From positions 1 to 64,000 of the forward strand of contig NZ_BPQD01000025.1 in assembly GCF_022179065.1 (NCBI RefSeq): a stretch of DNA of 64,000 nucleotides, given 5' to 3'. Position 1 is the stretch's first letter. Each line of letters starts with the position of its first letter. A program made the translations under genes and the position numbers. The notes beneath the pieces are model-generated. The model saw only the letters and a list, made by a program, of their open reading frames with translations. It made no database searches and was not told the DNA's origin. Below are positions 7,782-17,510 of the stretch, piece by piece. This DNA comes from Methylobacterium adhaesivum (GTDB lineage: Bacteria; Pseudomonadota; Alphaproteobacteria; Rhizobiales; Beijerinckiaceae).

Positions 7782-10438
7782 TGTCGGTCTTCGGATCGGG
7801 AAACGGAACGGGACCGTGGCAGGAGTTGGGACTGGCGTTGCGTAAGGTCGCCGACATCGCGTTCGCCGCCAGCTTGCTGGCGCTGCTTCCGGCCGCCGGT
7901 TCCACGGCGGCCGAAGCGCGCCCGGCTGCGCCAGCGGACGCCAAGAACACGGACGCCAAGGGCAAACCCGCGTCGGACAAGCCCGCCGAGCGCCTCCTCG
8001 TGGAGGCGGCCGAGCTCATCTACGACAACGACCGGAACACCGTCACGGCGCGCGGCAACGCCGAACTCCATTACGGCCCGCGCACCCTTCAGGCCGACCG
8101 CGTCCTCTACGACCGCAACACCAGCCGGGTCTTCGCCGAGGGCAATGTCCGCCTCACCGACGAGACCGGCGCGGTCCTGACCGGGGCCAAGATGGAGCTG
8201 ACGGACGACTTCAAGAACGGCTTCATCGACGCCCTGCGCATCCAGCAGACCATCGAGGTGAAGGGCCAGCCCGTCCGTACGCGGTTCTCGGCACCCCGCG
8301 CCGAGCGCATCGAGGGCGACCGCACGAGCTTCGAGTACGGCACCTACACGGCCTGCGAGCCGTGCAAGAACAATCCGGAGACGCCGCCGCTCTGGCAGAT
8401 CCGCGCCACCAAGATCATCCACAACAACGAGACGCACACCATCGCGTTCGAGGAATCGACCCTCGAGATCGCCGGTATCCCGCTCGCCTACATGCCGTAT
8501 TTCGAAACGGCCGATCCGAGCGTGAAGCGGAAATCCGGCTTCCTCACGCCGCGCTTCATCACTTCGACGGCGCTGGGCACCGGCGTCTCCACGCCGTACT
8601 TCTTCAATCTCGCGCCCGACTACGACCTCACCCTGTCGCCGGCTTTTCTCAGCAACCAGGGCGTCTTGGGCCAAGCCGAGTTCCGCCAGCGCCTCGACAC
8701 CGGGTTCTACAACCTGCGCCTGTCGGGCATCTTCCAGACGACGCCGAGCGCGTTCCTGCCCGGCCCCCTCGGAGCCGGAGACCGCGATTTCCGCGGCGCC
8801 GTCGAGTCGAAGGGGCAGTTCCACATCAATGACCGCTGGCGTACGGGCTGGGACCTCGTCGGCGTCACCGACAAGTGGTTCCTCGACAACTACCGCATCC
8901 GCAATCAGAGCATCACCACGGATTATTTCCGTGAGGCGGTTTCGACCGCGTACCTGATCGGACAGGGCGACCGCTCGTGGTTCGAGGCGCGGGGCTACTA
9001 CTTCAAGGGCCTGTCGAGCTTCGACTGGCAGAAGGAACAGCCCATCGTCCTGCCGGTCATCGATTACGACAAGCGCATCAACGGGCCGGCGCCGCTGGGC
9101 GGCGAAGTCCGGTTCGAGGCCAACATCACCAGCCTGACCCGCGAAGCCACGGATTTCCAGGGCGTGCCGCGCACGGGCGCCTACCTCCTGAGCCCGAGCG
9201 CCAACGGCATCAGCTACCCGCTCTACGAGACCTGCCTCACCTTCACCCGCAGCACCTGCCTCATCCGAGGACTCGCGGGCGCCAATACCCGCGCCTCGGC
9301 CCAGGTCTCCTGGCGCCGCACCTTCATCGACGATGCCGGCCAGGTGCTGACGCCGTTCGCCTACCTGCGCACGGATGCGTTCTTCGTCGATCCGCGCAAA
9401 ACCGGCTACCAGAACGCCCTGGTCCAGAACCTCACCACCCAGGATTCCGACCTGTCCGGCCGGGTGATGCCGGCCATCGGCCTCGACTACCGTTATCCGT
9501 TCGTCGCGAATTTCGGCGCCCTCGGTGTCCACACCCTGGAGCCCATCGCCCAAGTGATCGCCCGCCCGAGCGAGACCCGCATCGGCCGCCTGCCCAATGA
9601 GGATGCCCAGAGTCTGGTGTTCGACGACACCTCCCTGTTCGAATGGGACAAGTTCTCCGGTTACGACCGGGTCGAGGGCGGCGTGCGGACCAATCTCGGC
9701 GGTCAGTACTCCGTCGTGACCCCCGCCGGCTGGTACGCGAACGTGCTGTTCGGCGAGTCGATCCAGATCGCGGGCGTCAACTCGTTCCGGCGCGGCGACA
9801 TCGCCAATGTCGGCCTCGATTCGGGCCTCGAGAACCGCCGCTCCGACTTCGTCGGACGTTTCCAGCTCTCGCCGAACCAGAACATCAGCTTCATCTCGCG
9901 GGCGCGGTTCGACCAGCGTGATTTCGCCGTCAACCGGTTCGAGACTGGCGTTACGGCGCGCTTCGCTCCGTTCCTGCCCTTGGACCTGTCGGTCTTCTAT
10001 TCCTACTACAACGCGCAGCCGGCCCTGGGCTTCGTTCATCGCCGCGAGGGCGTTACCGCTTCGGCCACCTACCACATCACGCCGAACTGGTTCGTTACCG
10101 GTTCCGCGCTGGTCGATCTCAGCCACTATCTCGACGTGCGCGACAACTTCGCCGACGCCTACACCGCTTATCTCGCCAATCCCGTCGGCACGGCGCCGGT
10201 CTACGTGAACCCCGGCAAGGCGTATCTCTCGGGCATCAGCCTCGGGGCGGGTTATCAGGACGAGTGCACCACCGTGTCGCTGAACTACATCGTGTCGCCC
10301 ATCGCCACGGCGTTGGGCACGGCGGAGCGCAACCGCACGGTGCTCCTGCGCGTCGAGCTGAAGACCCTGGGCGAGGCCGATCTGCGTCAGAACCTCGGGA
10401 CCGTGACGACCTCGGACGGGATCGCCACCGTTCGGTGA
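7781..10438 (+). CDS. lptD: LPS-assembly outer-membrane protein LptD
   Basis: This 885-residue protein should form the outer-membrane beta-barrel that, with LptE, inserts LPS into the outer leaflet. The N-terminus has a long signal-like segment (IAFAASLLALLPAAG), then an OstA/LptA-like beta-jelly-roll domain of about 120 residues (LIYDNDRNTVTARGNAEL), and then a long barrel region rich in alternating aromatic and polar residues. Several cysteines remain (ACEPC, YETC, STC, DEC) and could form the inter-domain disulfides known in LptD. The chosen ATG has AGGAGG 6 bp upstream and overlaps the lptG stop. In many alphaproteobacteria the chaperone gene surA follows; here pdxA comes next after an 85-bp gap. 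Confidence 0.95.
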   Translation: MSVFGSGNGTGPWQELGLALRKVADIAFAASLLALLPAAGSTAAEARPAAPADAKNTDAKGKPASDKPAERLLVEAAELIYDNDRNTVTARGNAELHYGPRTLQADRVLYDRNTSRVFAEGNVRLTDETGAVLTGAKMELTDDFKNGFIDALRIQQTIEVKGQPVRTRFSAPRAERIEGDRTSFEYGTYTACEPCKNNPETPPLWQIRATKIIHNNETHTIAFEESTLEIAGIPLAYMPYFETADPSVKRKSGFLTPRFITSTALGTGVSTPYFFNLAPDYDLTLSPAFLSNQGVLGQAEFRQRLDTGFYNLRLSGIFQTTPSAFLPGPLGAGDRDFRGAVESKGQFHINDRWRTGWDLVGVTDKWFLDNYRIRNQSITTDYFREAVSTAYLIGQGDRSWFEARGYYFKGLSSFDWQKEQPIVLPVIDYDKRINGPAPLGGEVRFEANITSLTREATDFQGVPRTGAYLLSPSANGISYPLYETCLTFTRSTCLIRGLAGANTRASAQVSWRRTFIDDAGQVLTPFAYLRTDAFFVDPRKTGYQNALVQNLTTQDSDLSGRVMPAIGLDYRYPFVANFGALGVHTLEPIAQVIARPSETRIGRLPNEDAQSLVFDDTSLFEWDKFSGYDRVEGGVRTNLGGQYSVVTPAGWYANVLFGESIQIAGVNSFRRGDIANVGLDSGLENRRSDFVGRFQLSPNQNISFISRARFDQRDFAVNRFETGVTARFAPFLPLDLSVFYSYYNAQPALGFVHRREGVTASATYHITPNWFVTGSALVDLSHYLDVRDNFADAYTAYLANPVGTAPVYVNPGKAYLSGISLGAGYQDECTTVSLNYIVSPIATALGTAERNRTVLLRVELKTLGEADLRQNLGTVTTSDGIATVR

Positions 10439-10523
10439 TGCCGTCCACCGGGCCGGTGCGCCTTGCCATCCTGCCCGCGACCTGCGACGCGGGCGGGGTG
10501 ACAGAGGAAGGACGGCCTGCCGC

Positions 10524-11576
10524 GTGACCGATCATAAACCGATCGCCCTCACCCTCGGTGATCCCGCCGGGATCGGGCCCGAAATCGCCCTGATGGCGTG
10601 GCGAGAACGCGATGTCGGGCCGGGCCTGCCACCGTTCTTCCTCATCGGCGATCCGGATTTCGTCGAACGGCGCGCGAGCGAACTCGGCTTCTCGATCCCC
10701 GTCGCCGAGGTCGGGCCGGATTACGCGACGGAGGTGTTTCCCCGGGCCCTGCCGGTGATGCCCCTTCCGAGCGGCATGCGCATCGGCGCTGTGGCCGGAC
10801 GACCTGATTCCGCCAATGCCGGGGCGACGCTCGAATCCATCACCACGGGGGTATCCCTGGTGCGGGCCGGAACGGCCGCCGCCCTCGTGACCAACCCCAT
10901 CGCCAAATACGTCCTGACGCAGGTCGGCTTCGCCCATCCCGGCCATACGGAATTCCTCGCCGCCCTCAGCGTCGAGCCCGGCGAGGCGCCACCGCTGCCC
11001 GTGATGATGCTGTGGAGCGAGACCCTGGCGGTGGTGCCGGTCACCATTCACGTGGCCCTGCGCCGGGTGCCCGAACTGCTTACGCTGGATCTTGTCGTTG
11101 CCACCGCCCGGATCGTCGCGCACGACCTGCGCCGCCGGTTCGGCGTCGACCATCCCCGCCTCGTCCTCTCCGGCCTCAATCCGCATGCGGGCGAGAACGC
11201 CACCATGGGCCATGAGGACCGCGATGTGCTGGAGCCGGCGGTGGCGCAGCTTCAGGCCGAGGGCATCGACATTCGCGGGCCGCTGCCGGCCGACACCCTG
11301 TTCCACCCACGTGCGCGGGCCACCTACGACGTCGCCCTCACGCCGACCCACGATCAAGCCCTGATCCCCATCAAGACCATCGCGTTCGACGACGGGGTGA
11401 ACGTGACCCTGGGCCTGCCGTTCGTCCGGACCTCGCCGGACCACGGCACCGCCTTCGACATCGCCGGCAAGGGTATCGCGCGCCCCGACAGCCTGATGGC
11501 GGCCCTGCGGCTCGCGGCCCGCCTGTCCGCCGGCAAGACCTCGGCCGGCAAGACCGGCCGGAGCCCCACCGCATGA
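10524..11576 (+). CDS. pdxA: 4-hydroxythreonine-4-phosphate dehydrogenase PdxA
   Basis: This 350-residue enzyme oxidises 4-phosphohydroxy-L-threonine in the DXP-dependent pyridoxal 5'-phosphate pathway. The N-terminal [13 protein letters not shown] and the metal-binding histidines in HPGHTEF and [12 protein letters not shown] are characteristic. The start is a GTG preceded by GAGGAAGGA. The C-terminus carries a short tandem duplication, SAGKT repeated twice, that lies beyond the conserved fold and seems to be a recent 15-bp duplication. The end overlaps the rsmA start in ATGA, so the pair is translationally coupled, as in many proteobacteria. Confidence 0.95.
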   Translation: MTDHKPIALTLGDPAGIGPEIALMAWRERDVGPGLPPFFLIGDPDFVERRASELGFSIPVAEVGPDYATEVFPRALPVMPLPSGMRIGAVAGRPDSANAGATLESITTGVSLVRAGTAAALVTNPIAKYVLTQVGFAHPGHTEFLAALSVEPGEAPPLPVMMLWSETLAVVPVTIHVALRRVPELLTLDLVVATARIVAHDLRRRFGVDHPRLVLSGLNPHAGENATMGHEDRDVLEPAVAQLQAEGIDIRGPLPADTLFHPRARATYDVALTPTHDQALIPIKTIAFDDGVNVTLGLPFVRTSPDHGTAFDIAGKGIARPDSLMAALRLAARLSAGKTSAGKTGRSPTA

Positions 11577-12436
11577 GCGACATCGACCATCGCGCCGACG
11601 ACGGCCTGCCGCCCCTGCGCGACGTCGTGCGCCGTCACGGCCTGGAGCCCAAGAAGGCCCTGGGTCAGAACTTCCTGTTCGATCTCAATCTCACGGGCCG
11701 CATCGCCCGTTCGGCCGGGCCCCTGGACGGCGTCACCGTCGTGGAGATCGGCCCAGGACCGGGCGGTCTCACCCGCGCGCTCCTGAGCGCCGGTGCCGCG
11801 CGGGTCGTCGCCGTCGAGCGCGATCCCCGCGCCCTGCCGGCGCTGGCCGAGATCGCCGCCCACTATCCCGGACGCCTCGACGTCGTGGATGCCGACGCGC
11901 TCCGGTTCGACCCCGCCCCCCTCGTTGGCTCCGGCCCCGTGCGGATCGTCGCCAACCTGCCCTACAACATCGGGACGCCGCTACTGACGGGCTGGCTCAC
12001 AGCCCCGGTCTGGCCGCCGTGGTGGGATTCGCTGACCCTGATGTTTCAGCGCGAGGTCGCCGAGCGCATCGTGGCGGACGAAGCCGACCGGGCCAATTAC
12101 GGGCGCCTCGGCGTCCTGTGCGGCTGGCGGACACAGGCCGACATCCTGTTCGACGTCGCGCCCTCGGCCTTCGTGCCGCCGCCCAAGGTCACCTCGAGCG
12201 TGGTGCGCCTGACGCCGCGGTCCGAGCCCCTGTCCTGCGCCGTCGAGGCCCTCGAACACATCACCCGCGCCGCCTTCGGCCAGCGCCGGAAGATGCTACG
12301 TCAGAGCCTCAAGGCAGCGACCCCCGATCCCGGCCGCCTGCTGCAGGCCGCCGGTATCCCCGAGACCGCGCGGGCCGAAGAGGTGCCGGTGGCGGGTTTC
12401 GTTGCCATGGCGCGGGCTTGGACGCCGGGATCCTAG
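11573..12436 (+). CDS. rsmA: 16S rRNA (adenine1518/1519-N6)-dimethyltransferase RsmA (KsgA)
   Basis: This 287-residue SAM-dependent enzyme dimethylates two adjacent adenines near the 3' end of 16S rRNA and acts as a late check in 30S assembly. Seen are the substrate-entry motif KKALGQNFL, the SAM glycine loop [14 protein letters not shown] and the catalytic [11 protein letters not shown], with a normal C-terminal domain ([12 protein letters not shown]). The start overlaps the pdxA stop. It is the last gene of the plus-strand lpt cluster; 38 bp later the convergent cyclic-di-GMP gene ends. Confidence 0.96.
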   Translation: MSDIDHRADDGLPPLRDVVRRHGLEPKKALGQNFLFDLNLTGRIARSAGPLDGVTVVEIGPGPGGLTRALLSAGAARVVAVERDPRALPALAEIAAHYPGRLDVVDADALRFDPAPLVGSGPVRIVANLPYNIGTPLLTGWLTAPVWPPWWDSLTLMFQREVAERIVADEADRANYGRLGVLCGWRTQADILFDVAPSAFVPPPKVTSSVVRLTPRSEPLSCAVEALEHITRAAFGQRRKMLRQSLKAATPDPGRLLQAAGIPETARAEEVPVAGFVAMARAWTPGS

Positions 12437-12474
12437 AGCCCCGGGCGTCCACTCGGTGCCGGAGCGACCGGTGA

Positions 12475-14916
12475 TCAGGCATAGGCCCGTTTGACCGGGT
12501 CGTGGAACATGGCCCGCAGGCGGGCCTGCTCCAGGTCCGACGCGAGGATGATGGGAGCCGGTTTGGCGAACAGGTAGCCCTGCACCTGATCGCATCCGAG
12601 TTCCCGCAGGATCGCCAGCTGTGCGGCCGTCTCGACGCCCTCGACGGTGACCTGAAGGCCGAGATTATGACCGAGATTCACGATCGCCCCGATGATCGTG
12701 AGGGCGTCGGTATTCTGTCCGAGCCTGCGCACGAACGACTGGTCGATCTTGAGCTTGTCGAACTTGAACCGCTGCAGGTAACTCAGGCTCGAATACCCGC
12801 ATCCGAAATCGTCGAGGGCCAGGCGGATGCCCTGCTCGCGCAAACGCGAGAGCACGTCGACGGCATTCGTGGCGTCCTGGATGAACACGCTCTCGGTGAT
12901 CTCCACCACCAATCGGTTGGGAGCGAGGGCGTTTCTTGCAAGGGCGGCGGCGGCGATGGCCGGCACGTCCGATTGCCTGAACTGGCTCGGCGAAACGTTC
13001 ACCGAGACGCGCCACGGCTTCGGCCAGCTCGCAGCCTCGGCACAGGCGGTCTCGATCACCCACTGGCCGATGGACGCGATGAGGTTGGTCTGCTCGGCGA
13101 GGGGGATGAATTCGGCCGGTGAGACGAGGCCGCGCATGGGATGCTGCCAGCGGATCAGAGCCTCGAAGCTCTCGATCTCGCCGGTGTTCGCATTCACGAG
13201 GGGCTGATAGTACAGTCTCAGTTCGTCACGTGCGATCGCACCGCTCAATTCCTGTTCGAGTTGTCGACGTGCGTGAAGATGGGCATTCATGGATGGCTCG
13301 AAGAACCGCAGGCCCCCCCGCCCTTCGTCCTTGACCCGATAGAGAGCGGTATCGGCCGCGCGCAGCAGGCTCTCCACCGTGCTGCCGTCGTCCGGGTGGA
13401 GCGCGATACCGGCCGAGACGCCGATCTTGACGACGTTGGGCTCGAGCCGGAATGGCCGGGCAAGACTCTCGACCAACCGGGTCGCGATCTCGGCGACATA
13501 AGCCGGCTTCGCCACGGGAGTCAGGAGAACGACGAATTCGTCGCCCCCAATCCGGGCTAGGGTGTCGGTCGGGCGCAGCTCCGAGAGCAGGCGCTTGGCG
13601 ACCTGGACCAGAAGAGTGTCGCCCGCGGCATGGCCGTAGAGATCGTTGATGGGTTTGAAGCGGTCAAGGTCGAGATAGATCACCGCGATGCCGTCGCCGT
13701 TCATCGCCGACGCGTCGAGGGCGTGGGCGATGCGTTGCTCCATCAGGTAGCGGTTCGGCAGATCGGTCAGGGCATCGTGCAGGGCGAGGTGCCGGATCCG
13801 CGCCTCGTCGCGCCGCAGGGCCGAGAGATCGCGCAGGGCTACCGCCGTCGCGGGCTTGCCCCCGAACTCGATGGTGCGGCAGGACAGCTCGACGGGGACG
13901 AGGACTCCGGCGGCCGTGCGTGCCTCGAACTCTTCCGGGTGCAGATCCTCCGGACGCGAGGCCGCGCGCCGGGTCAGGGCGGGAGCATCGCTTTTCGCGA
14001 ACAGCTCGAGGACCGGGCGGCCGATGATCTGCTCGACCGGCATCCCGAACAGGCGGGTCCCGGCGCTGTTGACCTCCAGAACCCGACCGTCCCGGTGGAT
14101 GAGCAGCACCTCGTAGGCGAGGTCGCTTAGCAGGCGCATCCGGTTCATCTCGTTCAGGCTGCGCTGCGACAGATGATGCTGCAACATCAGCGCGACGAGA
14201 CCGGCGCAGATGACCAGGAGACTCACGGATCCGACGGCGAGGCCGAGATGGGTCGAGCCGAGGAGCAGCGCGGCGCCCTCGAGGGGCTGCATCGGCGTCA
14301 CAGTCACCGCGGTCATTCCCGTGAAATGCAGTCCGCAGATCGCTAGGGCGAGCCAAGTCGTCACTTCGAAGCGCCGCACCATGCTGGCGAGGGTGCGGGC
14401 GCGCATCAGTGCGATCGTCGAGAAGCCGATGCTCAGCAGGATCGACAACGCCACATAGGTCGGATCGAAAGACACGAGGCTGGAGGCCTGCATGGCACCG
14501 ACGCCGAGATAATGCATCCCGGCAATGCTCAGGCCCAGGATCGTCCCGGCCAGGATAGCGGCCGAGGACGTGCTGGGCAGGCGATGCCGCAGGACGAAGG
14601 CCAAAAGCGTACCGATGACGGAAACGACGATTGACGCATACGTTGCGTGGAGATCGTAGGCGATGTTGAGCGCCGGGTGGAACGCCAGCATGGCGACGAA
14701 ATGCAACGACCAGACGCCGCAGCCGAAAACGGTGGCGGACACGAACATCCACCCTGACAGCAGGCGATTTGCCGTCGCCTCCGTGCGAAGTGTCGACGCT
14801 TCGTCCTGCGCTATCGCCGTGGTTGCGGCAAAACAACCTAGGATGCAGATGCTGGCCGACAGCGCAACGAGACTGTAGTCGTGCTGCGTCAGGATGCAGT
14901 CTAAGACCTTTAGCAT
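12475..14916 (-). CDS. MHYT-PAS-GGDEF-EAL cyclic-di-GMP signalling protein
   Basis: This 813-residue membrane protein combines a putative sensor with both cyclic-di-GMP domains. The first ~230 residues form the MHYT module: repeated membrane segments with the motifs LHFVAM, MHYLGVGAM and LHFTGM, thought to bind copper or sense O2, CO or NO in this family. A PAS domain follows at about 265-380, then a GGDEF cyclase domain (RIGGDEFVVLL near 455) and an EAL phosphodiesterase domain (FEALIRWQHP near 580, DDFGCGYSSL). Both active-site motifs look intact, so the protein could make or degrade cyclic-di-GMP; the net activity cannot be predicted. The chosen ATG begins MLKVLDCILTQHDYS; the open frame extends further upstream with non-coding character. 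It is convergent with rsmA. Confidence 0.9.
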   Translation of the reverse strand: MLKVLDCILTQHDYSLVALSASICILGCFAATTAIAQDEASTLRTEATANRLLSGWMFVSATVFGCGVWSLHFVAMLAFHPALNIAYDLHATYASIVVSVIGTLLAFVLRHRLPSTSSAAILAGTILGLSIAGMHYLGVGAMQASSLVSFDPTYVALSILLSIGFSTIALMRARTLASMVRRFEVTTWLALAICGLHFTGMTAVTVTPMQPLEGAALLLGSTHLGLAVGSVSLLVICAGLVALMLQHHLSQRSLNEMNRMRLLSDLAYEVLLIHRDGRVLEVNSAGTRLFGMPVEQIIGRPVLELFAKSDAPALTRRAASRPEDLHPEEFEARTAAGVLVPVELSCRTIEFGGKPATAVALRDLSALRRDEARIRHLALHDALTDLPNRYLMEQRIAHALDASAMNGDGIAVIYLDLDRFKPINDLYGHAAGDTLLVQVAKRLLSELRPTDTLARIGGDEFVVLLTPVAKPAYVAEIATRLVESLARPFRLEPNVVKIGVSAGIALHPDDGSTVESLLRAADTALYRVKDEGRGGLRFFEPSMNAHLHARRQLEQELSGAIARDELRLYYQPLVNANTGEIESFEALIRWQHPMRGLVSPAEFIPLAEQTNLIASIGQWVIETACAEAASWPKPWRVSVNVSPSQFRQSDVPAIAAAALARNALAPNRLVVEITESVFIQDATNAVDVLSRLREQGIRLALDDFGCGYSSLSYLQRFKFDKLKIDQSFVRRLGQNTDALTIIGAIVNLGHNLGLQVTVEGVETAAQLAILRELGCDQVQGYLFAKPAPIILASDLEQARLRAMFHDPVKRAYA

Positions 14917-15218
14917 GACGTGGACCGAGAGACCTCGTGTTGTGTCATTTGATAAGCGCCGATAAATCTTTCCAAGCTGAAGACGGTACGCGATCACATG
15001 CCCGTCACCACAAAAATTGGTAAATGAACTTCTACCTCCAATGAGCTTAGGATTCGCTCGCACCAGGGTTTTACCTCAGTGCAGTTCTGATCGCGGTCTA
15101 TGCGGAGGATTGAAGACTGCGACATGATGGCCGTCACCTGTCCTAGGCGGACCACTCAGCGCAAAGAAAAAGGCCGCCCGGTTGCCCGGGCGGCCTCTTG
15201 CCTCACGATTGCAGGCCG
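14917..15218. other. Intergenic region upstream of the GGDEF-EAL gene
   Basis: About 300 bp without a gene. The part nearest the GGDEF-EAL start (14930-15050) is clearly richer in A and T than the surroundings, which is where that gene's promoter would be expected, but I could not fix a -35/-10 pair. The far end holds the terminator of the next gene upstream on the minus strand. I see no small coding frame with a ribosome-binding site. Confidence 0.5.
15163..15196 (-). terminator. Rho-independent terminator after the Tim44-like gene
   Basis: An 11-bp perfect GC-rich inverted repeat (arms 15171-15181 and 15186-15196, 4-nt loop) is followed, read on the minus strand, by UUUUCUUU. It begins 23 bp after the stop of the Tim44-like gene and should separate that transcript from the GGDEF-EAL gene. 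Confidence 0.88.
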
Positions 15219-16193
15219 TCACCGACCTTGCTGGATCGCCGAGAGTATCCAGCGTCCGCCGCGCTCGCGCACGAAGGTCCAGAGTTCCACGGCTTCCGGC
15301 TCACCGGTCTCGACCACTTGGTTGGTGCGGCGGTCGAGGGTCACGTCCTTGATGGCGTAGCGCATGGCCACGGTGGCGTACTCGGCATTGCCCTCGCCCC
15401 AGGCTTCCGAGAGATCGCCCTGCAGGAGCTTCACGTCGGAGATGCGGTTGACGACGCCCTTGGCCTCGTTGGCGCGCAGCTCCTCGATGAAGTAACCGGC
15501 CATTTCCGGGGTCGCGAGGTTGCGCAGGGCCTGCACATCCTCTCGGCCATAGGCCTCTTGTACGCCGTTGAGGGCGATCTCGAAGCTCTGGAAATCGCCG
15601 GGGCCGATCTGGACCGGGCGGGTCTGTACCGGCTGCACCGGCGCTGGGCCGCGCCCCATCCCGGTATTGCCCGCGCCGAGCCCATTGCCGCCCATGCGAT
15701 CGCCACCGATCCCGTTCGCGCCCAGTTCCGAGCGGGCATGCCCGGCTGCTGCCGGCACGCCCTGACGCCGGCGGAACCAGCGGACCGCGAAGGCGACGAG
15801 GAGGACGACGAGACCGACCTGCAGCAGCAAGCCGATGAACGAGGCGATGCCCCCGAGGCCGCCGAAGAAACCGCCGCCCAGCAGTGCCCCGAGGAGGCCC
15901 GCACCGAGAAGACCGGCCATGAAGCCGCCGCCGAAGCGCGGGCGCTGGGCCGCCGCCGGGCTCATGCCCGGGTTGCCCATGCTCGGCTGGGTCTGAGAAC
16001 GCTGGATCGGGGCCGCCGTGGTGGGGGCCGTCGTGGTGGCGGACGGGGGCGCATAGGTGCGTGAGCCACGCGAACCCATGCCGCCGCTGCTCCCGCCCGG
16101 ACGCGCCTCCGCCATGGGCGCCGCCAGCGCCAGGGCGGCGGCGAGCGTGAGGATGGTGGCCGCGCGCCTGCGGCGCGTGGGGATGGTGAGCAT
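15219..16193 (-). CDS. Tim44-like domain protein, exported or membrane-anchored
   Basis: The 324-residue protein starts with a signal peptide (hydrophobic ILTLAAALALAAP ending near AEA at about 30). A Gly/Ser/Thr/Pro-rich linker follows, then a Gly-rich hydrophobic region of about 50 residues (FGGGFMAGLLGAGLLGALL onward) with one or two membrane spans. The last ~120 residues form a Tim44/MBA1-like domain (FEIALNGVQEAYGREDVQALRNL and VELWTFVRERGGRWIL). In mitochondria this fold links the import channel to Hsp70; bacterial homologues are widespread, but their job is not settled. The start has AGGGGCG upstream. The HK gene precedes it by 113 bp on the same strand, and a strong terminator follows. 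Confidence 0.85.
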   Translation of the reverse strand: MLTIPTRRRRAATILTLAAALALAAPMAEARPGGSSGGMGSRGSRTYAPPSATTTAPTTAAPIQRSQTQPSMGNPGMSPAAAQRPRFGGGFMAGLLGAGLLGALLGGGFFGGLGGIASFIGLLLQVGLVVLLVAFAVRWFRRRQGVPAAAGHARSELGANGIGGDRMGGNGLGAGNTGMGRGPAPVQPVQTRPVQIGPGDFQSFEIALNGVQEAYGREDVQALRNLATPEMAGYFIEELRANEAKGVVNRISDVKLLQGDLSEAWGEGNAEYATVAMRYAIKDVTLDRRTNQVVETGEPEAVELWTFVRERGGRWILSAIQQGR

Positions 16194-16306
16194 GAATTCG
16201 CCCCTGATGCGGTTCGGTGACGGTCTGGCGGAAGCGCCAGTCACCATATGGTGACGGGCGAGCCGCGGTTTTAGTCCGTCACGGCGAAGGGTTTTTTCGC
16301 GCGAAT

Positions 16307-17422
16307 TCAGGCGACGGCCGGGAACAGGAGGCGGACCACCGTGCCCTCGCCCGGTTTGCTGTCGAGGGTCACGGTGCCGTTCTGGCGTTTGACGAGCCCG
16401 TGGACGATGGCGAGGCCGGTGCCGCGCCCGGCCTCGCGGCTGGTGACGAAGGGGGCGAGCGCCCGCGCCGCCATCTCGGGCGACATGCCGTGCCCCGTAT
16501 CCGTGACCGTGATGCCCACGGCGCCGTCCCCCGGCCGCTGCAGGCTGCGCTCGCCCGGCGGCACCGCGAAAGTCGCGATGGTGATGCGGCCCTCCCCCGG
16601 CATTGCCTCGCACGCATTGGTGACGATGAGGTTGAGGGCGAGGTCGACCTGATGCGGGTTGCTCAGGCCGCAGGCGAGGCCGGGCGTGGTGCGGATGTCG
16701 AGGGCAATCCGCGCCGGCAGGCTCGCGGCAGTCCGCGCGCCGAATGCCGTGACGAGGGCGTTGAGGTCCACCGGCCGCACGTCTGGCGCGATCCGACGCG
16801 AGAAGGCGAGGAGCTGTCGGGTGAGGATCGTCGCCCGCTCGGCCGCATCCGTCGAGCGCAGGATGGCCCGCTGGATGAACGGCTCGTCGCGGTCGCCCAG
16901 ACGCCGCTTCAGGCCGTCGATGTAGCCGATGAGGATCTGGAGGAAGTTGTTGAATTCGTGCGCCACGCTGTTGGTGAGAAGACCCAGGGCCTCGCGCTGG
17001 CGCGACAGGGCGAGAGCGCCCTCGGCGTCGCGGCGCCGGGACACGTCGATCACCTGCACGATCCGCTGGGACGTGCCGGGCACGGGCGCCACGAGGATCT
17101 GCGCCCAGAACGCCGCCCCGCTCCCGGTCTGCGCGAGGAGTTCGATCCCCTCGGGCGGGGCCTCGGACAGGGCCGACGCGAGGGCGACATGGGCCGCCCG
17201 GTCCGTGTCGGGTCCGAGGAGGAGGCGGGGGGGACGCCCGATGATGGCCTCGGCGCCCTGTCCGGTCAGTGCCAGCAGGGCCGGATTGGCGAAGACGATC
17301 CGGTCTCCGTCGGGGGTCGCCTCGACGAGGAGGGCGGGCACGCGGGAGGCCGCGAGGACGGCGTACGGGCCCGTATCCGGCCGAGGGGCCGGCGCCTGAT
17401 CGTCCGGTGGGGGCGATGCCAT
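16307..17422 (-). CDS. Orphan PAS-domain sensor histidine kinase
   Basis: The 371-residue protein has no obvious membrane span and is probably cytosolic. An N-terminal PAS domain covers about residues 20-130. The dimerisation/phospho-acceptor motif SVAHEFNNFLQILIGY (His near 148) is of the H-E-F-N-N type typical of HWE-unrelated, NtrB-like hybrid kinases. An ATPase domain follows with an N box (LALNLIVTNACEAM), a G1 box (VTDTGHGMS) and a G2 box (GRGTGLAIVHGL). No response regulator is adjacent, so the partner must lie elsewhere. I chose the ATG with GGACAGG upstream; an ATG 24 codons earlier is also in frame. Upstream on the same strand is the S24 regulator. Confidence 0.85.
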   Translation of the reverse strand: MASPPPDDQAPAPRPDTGPYAVLAASRVPALLVEATPDGDRIVFANPALLALTGQGAEAIIGRPPRLLLGPDTDRAAHVALASALSEAPPEGIELLAQTGSGAAFWAQILVAPVPGTSQRIVQVIDVSRRRDAEGALALSRQREALGLLTNSVAHEFNNFLQILIGYIDGLKRRLGDRDEPFIQRAILRSTDAAERATILTRQLLAFSRRIAPDVRPVDLNALVTAFGARTAASLPARIALDIRTTPGLACGLSNPHQVDLALNLIVTNACEAMPGEGRITIATFAVPPGERSLQRPGDGAVGITVTDTGHGMSPEMAARALAPFVTSREAGRGTGLAIVHGLVKRQNGTVTLDSKPGEGTVVRLLFPAVA

Positions 17423-17510
17423 GGCCTGTCCGCGCGTGCGAGGAGCTTCGAACCTCGGGAGACCGAGGCATAACCCCATCCGGCGGAGGGACAAAGCGTC
17501 CCCGGGTTCG

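Noticed and set aside
15219-17471. Apparent fusion of a histidine-kinase region with the Tim44-like protein
   Set aside because: The upstream part is out of frame with the kinase gene and lacks motifs. Both genes have their own starts and ribosome-binding sites.
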